In this document: positions 1-12,000 of the stretch, one piece after another
How positions within the stretch are numbered: the first letter of the stretch is position 1
How the letters are laid out: every line of letters begins with the position of its first letter
Assembly: GCF_905163445.1 (NCBI RefSeq)
Contig: NC_053182.1
Span: 4,774,001 to 4,838,000, forward strand
DNA: 64,000 nt
Direction: 5' to 3'
DNA from: Pararge aegeria
Taxonomy: Eukaryota > Arthropoda > Insecta > Lepidoptera > Nymphalidae
Notes under the pieces: model-generated
Seen by the model: the letters and a program-made list of their open reading frames with translations, nothing else
The model's database searches: none
What the model was told of the DNA's origin: nothing
Position numbers and translations under genes: made by a program

Positions 1-150
1 TTAAAAAAAAGATTTTTTTCAAGTAGGCCTACCTTATAAGCACTTTTGAAACTTCAAGTCTGTCTGTTTGTAGTGGCTCTACGTCTGGTTTGGAAGGCCC
101 CGAGAAGAGCCGACAAGACACTCAATAGTTGCTCTTTTCCAACATTAATA
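1..150 (-). repeat. LINE 3' tail (CR1/jockey-like, family F), fragment
   Basis: Reverse-complement copy of the 3' tail seen intact after the LINE ORF at 12336-12910. Shared landmarks are the AAGTAGGCCTA-type terminus, an 'acttttgaaac' block, and a 'gagaagagccg...ctcttttccaacatt' block. It is cut by the window edge. Confidence 0.6.
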
Positions 151-2332
151 TTTTATAATCATCTTTTATCTTGCGGGAGATGAGAACGGAGCTTCCAAGC
201 AACATTGTCATTAAGACCTCTCTGTAACAAGTTTGTTTTAAACGTTCAAATACTGATATTAGAGTGTATTCCATCATCTCTCGTTCTAACATAAAACTGA
301 TTATTACTGTTATATTTCTTTATCTATTCCCAAGTTATTTTATCGGTTATGAAATCTTATAATGTTGTAAACAGATCTTTTTCTATAAATTGTATTTTAG
401 CGTACTTTGAAGACTGAATGAAATATCTCAATTTATGCCAAATGTCATCAACATCGGAGCAAAAGACACACCTACGCATTAAATTAGTATTTTTCTATAG
501 TAATAATTGACGAAGAAAGAAAGCAGAGGGCCAACCTGATGGTATTTTGAAACCCATCGTCTAAAACCGAGCAACTCTTCGAAAAGTATGAAATTTCCCA
601 CACTTGTATAGAGAAGGAGTGAAGAATACTAATATTATTGTTAAATAACGCATTATGTACATTAAATCCATAAAAAAATATTGCACAAACACAAAATATT
701 TGATACATATATACGCACGTTTACCTAGTTCGCTAGTTTGTATTATTGTTTGTAAAAAGAAAATTGACACTGTAGCCTTGGCGAAATCTGTTTTTAAAGA
801 AGTTTATTTGGCAATAAGACCTTAAGTATGACTAAACTTATAATTTAAATTAGTGATGGTCAAATTTCGACCGTTACTTCATGTAATAATCTTCCTGAGC
901 CACATACATCTGTATAGGGCGGAGCTTGTAAACGCCAACATGACAAAACACTGACATAAATCAGTACGGCGTATTTTGAAATTACATTAACAGCAGTTGC
1001 ACGTTAGCTACCTCTTGTATCCGTATGTTAAACTTTCATTACATTTTGCTATGCAGTTAGTTTATACAATAGGATATGTAATTAGCTCGTTAAATAAAAC
1101 GCGGTAAACCCTTTTACAATCTCGTGTTTCGTTAAAGTTAGATATAAACGTTAGAGAAATAGAAATAAAACAAAAACTTTTACACACAACACTCACACAC
1201 ACAAATATACACACATAAAATTATTTAATACTTTAAACGTTTTTTATAGAAGTTAAAATTAGATCTACGTAAAGGTAATGTCTAAACCACCTTTTGTTTA
1301 TATCTAATTTGAGGGCAATCCGATAAGTTCTAGGATTATCTCTTCAGGTATATCTATCTAATGCTAAACCTATCTGTGAAAGATCAATTAAAACCAGTTC
1401 ATAGGTTCTAAAGATTAGCCACAAATAAGGAAATAAAATCTAAGAGCAACACATTTGAGCAATACAAAAATATTGAAGCATTAAAAAAAATGGCGGAAGA
1501 GGTCTGAACACTAAAATTGTACTAGACAAAATTGCAGTCTTCTGAACTGACTGATAAACTATTTGCCATCATCGCTTGTTTAAAACTAAAATTAATGTAC
1601 AAATTGACTCTATAGTATTATTTTTCGTGAGTCTAGAATAACCTTAAAAGCCTAGAAGCGTTGAGAGAAAGACTTACACCAAAACGAAAAAAACACCTGA
1701 AAATACCAAATAGATTGACTTTGTTGATCTAGATTTTTAAAAATATCACGAGTCAATTCGTACGTTTTATTCTATTTATATAAAATCAATATCATTTATT
1801 ATAATTTAAATTTTATCTTGCTTTAAAGATTATGTACCATATTATATCTATTACTTATTTGTATAGATGGCAGCTACTGATAAAAATAGTACCTATTAGA
1901 AAAAAAATGGACAGTAGTTAGCTGGGGTCCATACTAAAATATTCAAACAACTTAAACTTCTCTACTCGAATAATTTAAGGACTATTAAATACTTCAACGA
2001 TATCATATTCAAGCTACACAAATAAAGAAATTTAAACAATCTATGGAAAACTTTCGCTTACAACTTTTCGCTGTCTCTCTTCCAAGTTGAGTCGAATTGA
2101 ATAACTAAGTGTGATTACGTTAAAACTTTTAAAATTTTGTTGAGGAAATCTTTTAACGGGCGTCTCGAGAGTTTTCGAGTTTGTTTACTGAAATCTCACT
2201 GTATGATTAATTACCAACTGTCGTAAACGACGAAAGCTACGATATATGAGTTCTTACCACTTTTTTTTCTATTAGGGGTTCTCAGAATTAAGGTGTATTA
2301 AATACTACCGCGTATTAATTTAAAAAAATATC

Positions 2333-2460
2333 ACATCAACCCATTACCGGCCCACTACGGAGCACGGGTCTCCTCCCACAACGAGAAGGGGTTAAGGCCG
2401 TAGTCCACCACGACGTCGAGCTCCTACCCCACTGCGCTATCATCGCTACTATTCCGGTTA
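2333..2460 (-). repeat. SINE family B, internally deleted copy
   Basis: Contains the tail part (CCCATTACCGGCCCACTAC, then 'gaaggggttaaggccgtagtccaccacg') joined directly to the head end 'cactgcgctatcatcgct'. The middle of the element, including the B-box region, is missing. Confidence 0.6.
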
Positions 2461-3272
2461 TTATATCTAAAATGAGAAAAGGATCAGTAAAACCCGAAAA
2501 CTCATTGACGCAGTGTGGATGTTTATGCTGTAAATCTTATACTGATATATAAAGCTGTAGATATTGTATGTTTGTTTACTTAAACGCGGTTATCTCAGGA
2601 ACTTCTCGTCCGATTTGGAAAAATATTTAAGTATTGTATAGTCCACATATCGAGGGAGGCTAACAATACATACGGTGCGCGAACGACCGCCTTTTTGGTT
2701 CCGCGATTAATGAACGAACTAACTTCAACCTTGATCCAAAATGTAAATTAAAAACATTAAGCGTAAACTCAAAGAATACTTTTTAGTCAAGTTAGTTGGC
2801 TGACTCTTTTGTATATTCATTTATTTTGGTACTTACTCCTATTAAAATTTACAGGCTTACTTATTTCCTATCGTTCTACAATGTAGCAGTATGTTTTTCC
2901 CACAGCTGGTTTTATTCTTTTAATTAACACCTTAGGTAATTGTTGCAGATAGGCACCGAGGACAAACCTCTGCGGTTTTTTCGGTGCTTTTATACTAACG
3001 ATTTTATTGTTATTGTTTTGTTTGATAAATAAAAAAAAAAAAACATCGTCACGTTCAGACTGATAGAAGCATAGCAACAATGAAGAATAATCCAAATCGG
3101 GGGTTTTTTTCTCCTATTGAGAGCTTCCGCTTTTTAAAGGTTAAAGTTTCGATAAAATCATGTATGACAAAGTTGCTCCCCTTTAAAAGTTCTAAAAAAA
3201 GTCCACGACAGCATATGTCTATCTTTTACGGTTGACTTATATATATATATACTACTACTATATGTATACAAA

Positions 3273-3507
3273 GACAATACACACATCGCCATCTAGCCCC
3301 AAAGTAAGCGTAGCCTGTGTTATGGGTACTAAGATGACTGATGAATATTTCTATAGATAATATACATAAATACTTATAATATACAGATAAACACCCAGAC
3401 ACTGAAAATCATTTATGTTCATCACATAAATATTTTCCAGTTTTGGGAATCAAACCCACGGCCTTGGACTCAGAAAGGGTCACTGCCCACTGCGCCAGTC
3501 GGCCGTC
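3273..3507 (-). repeat. tRNA-derived SINE family A, near full length
   Basis: On the minus strand it begins with a tRNA-like head, with an A-box-like TGGCGCAGTGGGCAG segment and a B-box-like GTTTGATTCCC. A body shared by about eleven copies in this window follows. The tail lies next to an AT-rich run. The head resembles Pol III promoter boxes, but there is no functional cloverleaf. Confidence 0.75.
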
Positions 3508-3794
3508 AAATATACGTGAAGTCACTTAATATAAAAATGTGATGCAACTTAGAGACCCTATATTTATATCCTAAAGACAACAACGATCGGTTCTACGATC
3601 GATAAAACTCGTCCTTTTCTTATTATCTCAGTCTCTCGGATATTCTGCGCGTGAAAGATACGTTATTTTTATAGCTTTAACGAAGTTTAAGAAATTCGCG
3701 AGGAAAATAAAGCGAATTTTCTTAAAAATTACGAAGAGAAATAAGACCGTTCTATCCTATAACCAGTAAAAAAGCTGCGTCTCAGAAAGATTTT

Positions 3795-4075
3795 TTTAAC
3801 AACCTCAGTGGCCCAGTGGAGAGCGTGGCGATTTTTAAGCCGTAGGTCCCGGTTTCAATCCTTAGCAGGGATTTTGGGAATTTATTATTTCTGTATTTTG
3901 TCTGGTCTAGCCTGTTTGGTTATGGCTAGTACCGCTAGTCAAAGACGCGCCAAATAATTTAGCCTTTTAGAAACCGTAGTGGATTGTATGTGTTTAATAT
4001 CACCTTAGACTTCATGATCACTAACCATTAGGTGAGTTTGCAGTCAATGGCTAACTTTTAGTGATTTAAAGAAAA
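3795..4075 (+). repeat. tRNA-derived SINE family C
   Basis: Head 'cagtggcccagtggagagcg' with a B-box-like GGTTTCAATCC, then the family body (tctggtctag..., 'aggtgagtttgcagtcaatggctaac') and an A-rich end. It is diverged from the copies at 38.6 and 49.3 kb. Confidence 0.65.
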
Positions 4076-4774
4076 ATAATTGTAAATTATTACCAAATTA
4101 CCTAAGGAAAAATTTATTTCTACAAAATATTTTCATTCCGTACCTATCAAGACTTGTAGCAAGAATGTATACCTACCATGACATTTCTTATTAGCATCGG
4201 TAACCGCCTTAGCAAGAAAAATTACTAAAGTTACCTAATCCGTGTAAAACCTCGTAGGCTCTGAATTTAGGCCATTTTCAGAAAAACTGAAAAGTTGTGT
4301 AAATTACTTATGGAAGGCTACTCTTTCTTTCGAATCATTTCTGTTTTACTGAAAGTAAATTATGAATAAATACTTCATAATAATAAGCTATAGCAGCTAC
4401 CTATTAACCAAAATACATTAAATTAAATCAATATATATGTATTGCTAAACAAAACATACAAACAAGGCTTATAAAAGGGGGTAGATACTATATATAGTAA
4501 AATCTTATGCTCACTAACTTTTGTCTGACATAAATACAAATAAAGAAATCACAGTACAAAGTTGTCATAAAATACGCAGTAACAACCATCGCAGTGATAA
4601 CCCCTTACCAATTATAGTTAACTAAATAACTACCTTTCGTTTTCTTCCAAGGTACGAAACCGCCGGTGCGCGAGTATACCCAGCCTGCTTCGCCGGGCTA
4701 GATTTTGCTTTATTTTATCTAAACAATAAACTTACATCATTAAATTTTTAATTTAAGACTCATAATATATTAAA

Positions 4775-5054
4775 TCATTTATTTCTCTCCGCATTCATTC
4801 TCTTCTATTCTCCTCTCGAGCGGGTGAAGATCATTATCTACACCCATGTACACCCAACAATAGAATATCATCATAGTAAATAAAAGCTGTATCTGACAGT
4901 TTGACAGTTCAAAAATAGGAGTGCTCCGATCGTCACCAAACTTTACAGGATTTCTCGCCAGGTCAATCCGGAGATTCCCTGAAAGTTTCATTGAAAGCGG
5001 TCCAGCCATTTCGGAGCCACGGAACATACCTTCTCTTTTATACTTATATATAGA
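4775..5054 (-). mobile_element. Helitron-like element, 5' end
   Basis: Read on the minus strand from 5054 it starts with TCTATATATAAGTATAAAAG directly after an A, as Helitron 5' ends do. A 'gtggctccgaaatggctgg' block common to lepidopteran Helitron families follows. The 82-residue open frame inside it is not a recognised protein. I could not place a matching CTRR 3' end. Confidence 0.5.
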
Positions 5055-5690
5055 TAAGTTAAGAGGGATGAGTAGGGATTTAAACTAATCAATACTACCT
5101 TAGTGTTACTATATATGTTACTATATATTATGTTACTAATATACTCACATTGTATGAATAGAAAGTGTGAAATAAATGATATTATCAGTCAAAGTCGCTA
5201 TCTAAGGGCCTCATAAGAAAGCTCAGTCATATAGTGGGCTATGTAGAGAGCTATGCTCAGAGTATCGCTACATGCATGAGCAAACCATCAGTAACTAGGA
5301 AATCCGATTGATTGATTCTTCTAAAACCAGAGTTTTGGACATAGATAAACGAGATAGAGTAGTGGGCAGTATAGACGTTGGGATCCCAAAAGTGCTGGCT
5401 GGGGTCGTGATCCAGAACGCGTGCAGTGTTGGACAGATGATATAGAAATTTTATATTTATAAAACCTAAACAGCGCCTAGCTTTCAATATAGTGTACATT
5501 ATTCTACTAGTCAAGACATTTGATACCCACATTGAGGGATATGTGAAAAAAAATATATAATGATTCGCCATTTTGTGGTGGCGGCCGTCTTGTTTTTTAA
5601 ATTAGTCATAATGTTTAGTAGCGCTTCATTTGATAGCCATATTGAGGTAGTTTTGAAATATGTAAATATGTAATCTGCCATTTTGGATCG

Positions 5691-5698
<8 letters not shown>

Positions 5699-5760
<62 letters not shown>

Positions 5761-5781
5761 CATACACACTCAAACACACAA
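5699..5781. repeat. CA/GT dinucleotide microsatellite
   Basis: Nearly uninterrupted CA repeat with a few CAAA and CG interruptions. The apparent Val-Cys-rich open frame on the minus strand is only the translated repeat. Confidence 0.95.
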
Positions 5782-6011
5782 ACTAATCATTATGAGAAAA
5801 GACGCCTGTTTAAAATGAAGATCGATTATGAAGATATATTATTATGATGTGATAAAAAGTAATTACAAATATGCTTTTGAAATAATAAGTGGTACTAAGT
5901 ATAAAAATCTATTCAAGTGTACAACACAAAAGCCGCAAAAACTTGTAATACTAACCCCCTAGCCCGTAAGTTCTCAATTCAATTTGAAAGTGCAATAACA
6001 TTCGTTCACAG

Positions 6012-9000
6012 GTGCCGTCTACGATCCTCGAGAACTTTCTGAGTCGAATAGAAGAGGGCTACTGCAAGTTCCACAACCCCTACCATAATAACCTTCACGC
6101 GGCAGACGTGGCGCAAACCGTACATTACATGCTGTGCCAAACTGGACTCATGGTAAGGGCTATTCTTTCTCATTACTTCTTTTGACTGCGTAAGGAGTAG
6201 ATCTGACCTATTTATTCCCTTAAAGTGCTCAGTGCTGCTAAATTACGTTGACATTTTGGTAATCTGTGTAGTTCTTCGCAGCGAAAATGATAATTACAGT
6301 TATGTTTGACTATATATCTGATTAAATGGTTCACTGCTTTATGCTGTAAAAGTTTCTCGATAACAAAAAAAATATCTATTAATAGATATTTATATTATCT
6401 ATATTAAGGACTACGTCAACGATAAAAATGCATGGGTGTAAATTATTGCTCTAACCAGGTTGCTTAATTGTTTTAAATGACAATGTGAGATGGTGATAAC
6501 AAAAACGACTAAGGGGGTGTCTCTGAAGAAGGGTGTAAGCCTTAGTCCACCAAGTGCGGTTTCGCTTTGATAACATTATGGAGAACTCTTAAACTTTCAG
6601 GTTTCTTCACGAGGTTTTCCTTTAAAATTTAAAAAGTAAATAATTGCATAAATTAAAAACTCGCAATTTATTTTATTTTTATTTTGTATTTCTTTGCACG
6701 TAACTTCTTTGTTCAGCCAATTTTAATTATTATCGAAATAGGTATTGTGGGATGGTGAATGACCTAAGAAAACTTGCAATGCAAATATAAAACATTGGCC
6801 ACGATGAGACTTTGTATAGTTTATTTAAATGAGATCTCGTCAGTGCAAAGCGAGCACGAAGTACCAATTTGTTCGTCTGACTTTCAACAAAATCTTTTAT
6901 GATATCATTATTAAAAGTAATACAGAATTTGTCTAATACTAACAGTTCTCTTTTACTTGACCATTTTTTTGTCAACCTAGCACAGTTGAGAGCGCCATGA
7001 TCTATTATATTATTAAGGATTACTTAAGTGATAAAAAAGCATAACATAGCTTAATATTTATTGACTGTAAGATGGTGATAAAAAAAATACCCGGATAAGT
7101 ATGTTGTGGGATCTTCTTAGACCAGAACGCGTTTGGAACCCTCGTAGCTTTAGGTTTAAGTTTTAAGTATTTAAACATATTTGAATGAACAAGTGCCTGT
7201 GATAGGCCTACAAGAAAAAGAAAAGTAAATTTTGAATTTGAATTTAAATTCGTGGGTAGGTAAGGCTGGATAATCGGCGGAGGCAATTTAGGAATTTATA
7301 TTTTCTTCTTTCTGCATCCATCCTATCTCATCTAGCCACCAATGGTTTTTCAGTCGAGGACTAAGTTGTCCTGGAATAAAAAAATCTGTTAACGGCTGAG
7401 AATAGGTATGCCGTTTATTAAACCCACTGGCCTCTGTTATTACCACTAAAGGGCGGGAATAAAACTCGTGCCACAATCTAACTCTTTGGTTTAATGATCG
7501 TCATGTTCAACTCCGGATAGCGACGTCCTCGGTTTTATTCCTATGTCGAAAAAAAAAAGTGTTAAGTATGGGTCGGTAATAATGAAGAGCATTTCCAAAA
7601 AGTTTTCTGTTTTTTTGCTGCTTTTGACACTTCCTGTCTTTAGCTGAAGACGTCAATATCAAAGTTTTTTTTATACCATAGCGAAATCTGAATTTGTATT
7701 TAAAACTGCATCTAAAGAATAGGTAAGAAATAAAAGTTATGGACTGACCTTACATCAAAACCTACCGCTGCACCATGTAGGTCATCAAAAGCGTACCCTC
7801 TACGCGTATTAAATTCTTACAATTTATGATCCAACGTTCGTATAAACTGGCATGACATGTTTAGCATTCATCCATTATTGATACTTCCGAAGAGATCGAC
7901 TTTAAAGACATTTACCTTAAATGTCTTAGTGTCCTGAAAAATATTTCGTGTTTATTATAGTCTACCTAAGTAACATGCAATTTGCATCTTACTTATGCAA
8001 TTACAAAACAGTAGAATTTGGTATGAATATTTGTATATGTAAAATAGTATTCATATTAAAAAAGGGGCTGTAGTAGGGGGGGAGGTAGTGGGTCCTGAAT
8101 TCGAACCCAGGCAGGTCTAAATAGGGAAGTTATAATTCCAGAAATTTCTCTAATCTAGTCTGATGAGAGCCTTGGGTCGTGAATAGTTACCACTCTACTG
8201 ACATAGACGTGCTGCCAAGCGTTTGAGCGTTCTCGTACCACGTGGAACTGGTTAGGGACCCGTTTGATATGATTTCAATAGCCATGCCACGTTTATTTGT
8301 ACGGACACTAGTGTTTTCAAATATAAACCAAACTTCCCATTCAACTTAAAGATGATAAAATCTTTATCATCTCAACGCTCGCCTACTCAGAATATGAAGG
8401 ATTTATTAGGCCTTCGTCCAAAACGTTGGCCAAGTGTGGATAACAAGACTTCACACGCCATTAAGTACATTGTAGAAACTCTCAGGCATGCAAGTTTTCT
8501 CACAATGTTTGCCTTCACCGTTAAAGCAAGTATTATTTACTAACTGCCCAGAACGCACAAAAGTCCAAAAAATTCGGTGGGGAATGAAATCCCTTCATCG
8601 AAAAGAAAGCCAAGGTCAAACTACTGGGCTATCATGACATAACAGTTATTTACTTATAATATCCTAACTAAGCAGCAATTCTAATTTCCAGAACTGGCTC
8701 TCCGATCTCGAAATATTCGCAACACTAGTAGCAGCCGTGGTACATGACTTCGAGCATACAGGCACCACCAACAACTTCCACGTGATGTCAGGCTCCGACA
8801 CCGCTCTGCTCTACAACGATAGAGCAGTGCTCGAGAATCATCATATAAGCGCTGCCTTTCGGTAAGTCTGCATCATTCTTATGTATATACAATAGGCAAT
8901 ATAGAGGCCATGTTATTTTAATACTGTAGATAGGATTGACAGATGGCTAAGAAATCTGCGAGTGTGCCGACATTTGGCATTCTGTGCCGTGTGACAATAA

Positions 9001-12000
9001 ACTGCTCTACGAGCCACAAAAGTGCTCTACGCTTTCGAACTTTGGACTATCAGATAGAAAACCCCAACATATAACAAAGTTTTGGCCTCAAAAACATAAC
9101 CAAAACCTAATAAAAATTTACTAACGATCTGCCTTCACCGTAGTTCGGTCGTAGTCACTAGAAGAAAACTGTTAAATTGGCTATTAAATAAGCTTACTTG
9201 AAATAAATGAATGTGAAGAATGAGAAAATCTCCCGAAAAAAATTTGATCCAATCGGAATTCGGAACTCAACAAAGCCTCGGTGTATATCCAGTATATCTT
9301 TTATAACGCGTTGCAAAATAATTTCCCAAGAGACGTTTCGACATCTCACACGCCGGGAACGACGATTGCTCGAATAAACTCGTTTATTCAAATTTTTTGA
9401 TCCTTTTCATGTTTCAAGGTCACAAAAAGTTACTGAAATATATTGAAGAATTTTATAGGTTAAAATAATACCAACTACCGGCTACTGACTACTTGATTCA
9501 GCAAAGTTTTTAGCACTTATATTGGGTACTAAAAATACAATAAAGAGGTACATAAAAATAACACGAAATAGATATACTTAAACCAGAGCGTCAATAGGAT
9601 GAGTATGGTGTTTCAAAGGGAAATCTTGTTCCTCCTTTATGACTGGTATTCTAATTTAGTATAACGAGTGGCAGCGTCCTTTGTGCTACTACTACCATCC
9701 ACTCTTTCGTTTTCTTTTAGAGCAGCAGTGGAGTGTTATAGGCTATTGGTGATTCTGCTTTGGTTGGCACAGCTTGAGACGTTAATAATATGATAATCAT
9801 GGGACAAAGGGTTTAATATAACCTCGAACTAAACTGTTATAAAATAATAAACCAACTTGCGATTTAATTTATCACATTCATGTAACACACCAGAACCAAA
9901 TAAAGCTATGAGCACCTAACTTACAAGATTAACCTTTAATTATATATCCCCTCAGAATTTCTCACGCCCTTTCGAAATATCATAACATCTCTCTCGCGTT
10001 ATTAATAAAGAATATCTTCGTACAATATTTATAAGCAAACAGAGTACACTTTCAGCAAGCTGTATTGCGACGGGACCAAATGTTATTGTAGGTTCCTACT
10101 AGTAGACGTTTTCTTTGAGTGATGATAATATATTTTTGAAACGGGCTTCGTCTCTGGATGATTTTATTTTCATATTATGCAATATACTGCCAACGAAGTT
10201 CAGATGCGTCCGTCAATTATTACTGTTAACAAAAGCCTTTTTTGAAATTTCTTTACAATAAGTACTAATGATACTTTTTCCATAATTTCAAAACCATACC
10301 TTTCCCAGTAGCAATATAAAGTTTAAGCAAAATATTTACTTATTCCTGTGATAAAAATTGCAGATTAATTCGTGATGAAGACTGCAATATACTCCAGAAC
10401 CTCTCCCGCGATGAGTTCCGTGAATTTCGAACCCTTGTCATTGACATGGTGTTGGCTACGGACATGTCCTTCCACTTCCAGCAGCTGAAGAACATGAGAT
10501 CACTGCTGTCACTAGCAGAGCCAGGTGTTGACAAGTCAAAAGCCGTGTCTTTGGTGCTGCATTGCTGTGATATCTCTCATCCAGCTAAGGTAAGCTTTAC
10601 AACTTAAAAAGTTGCGGCTGTGAACTCGTGAGGTATATTCTTATAAAATAATAATAACCTAACAAACCATTATAATATATTTATACAAAAATAACTGTGC
10701 TTTAATGACTGTACTGTGTGACACACTTTTCCGGGAAAGTCCGCTTGTATATTTTTATACCTCACAACCTAATTTCCGCGTAAACCATTTGTTTTCCCGG
10801 GATTATAAATATACCATGTTTGTATCCATACCAAGCTTTACCTATCTAGGTATGCAAAACACAAAAAAAATATTGGTGAGCAGTAACAAAGGCATTTTGG
10901 TTATATAGTGGAAACGTTTTTCAGGTGCTTTCCGGAAAAAAAAGTAACAATGTTCGTGGCAAATTTTATGAAGATCGTTGCAGTAGTTTAGCTGAACATT
11001 GGTAATGAATAAACGAACAAACAAAAACACTTTCGCATTTATATTATTAGTACCTATAGAAGTATGGATATTATATTTTTGACACGACAAGTCAAAAAAT
11101 TTAGATGAAATGCCTGGTTCCAGGCTCTGCTCTTTTCAAAGCTACTTTAACCAGAGTTCTCCACATTTCAGAGATGGGACCTCCATCACAGGTGGACAAT
11201 GAGTTTGCTAGATGAATTCTTCCTCCAAGGCGACAAAGAAAGAGAGCTAGGACTACCGTTCAGTCCACTCTGTGACAGAAATAATACCTTGGTGGCGGAA
11301 TCTCAGATCGGCTTCATAGATTTCATCGTGGAACCTAGCATGGGGGTTTGCGCTGATATGCTGGAGTGTATACTGGGACCATTGCACTCTAGCTCGAAGA
11401 ATTCTACAAGCACTTCTGGTCAAGAACCCATTAATGAAGAGGGCACAGGTAACTGTTCTTAACTTGTACATCTGTGTGTCTTTGGCATAGTAGCTCGTAA
11501 ACAGATACTGTATGTTGCTGTTTCTTTTGACGTAAGGTGTGTCTATAGTTAAAGTAACAAACAGATGGCTCACCTGATGGTAAGTGGAAAACCATCGATT
11601 TCCGTCTCCACTTATTATACTTTTGTCTTCAAACAAAGGTTGCCTGTGGATTGCAGCAATAAGGCCTCCCTTGCATGTCTACATATATATATCTATATAG
11701 TATTTATGTATATATGGGTGTATATGCAAATATTTATGTTTATTTATATGCACCACCTACCTCTCTTCTTGAGCTGTGTTTTACGCCTTTGGTTGCCTGG
11801 AAGAGATCGAGCTTTGTAGCGATAAGGCCGCCAAATTGTATACTTTTCGTTAAATTTTCCCAACGATCTTTATTACATGTTAGTGATAATAGCCGGGACC
11901 GACGGCTTAATGTGCTATCCGAGACACAGGGTTTGACACCATACGGTAGTCATAGAACGTGAACTTTTATATTTCAAGCGACTCGTTTGCATTTTCCAGG

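Larger units (their letters stand above)
1..6011. other. Gene-free stretch, presumed PDE1 intron
   Basis: No coding exon could be supported here. Because the first recognisable PDE1 exon (6012) starts in the middle of the catalytic domain, this 6 kb is inferred to be intron of PDE1 or sequence between upstream exons. It holds a CR1/jockey-like LINE tail at the left edge, three SINE insertions (about 2.33, 3.27 and 3.80 kb), a Helitron-like 5' end (about 4.78-5.05 kb), two diverged copies of a roughly 100-bp AT-rich unit (about 5.5-5.7 kb) and a CA microsatellite. The remainder is AT-rich sequence in which I see nothing. Confidence 0.5.

Noticed and set aside
5511..5777. Val-Cys repeat protein on the minus strand
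   Set aside because: It is a translation of the CA/GT microsatellite.
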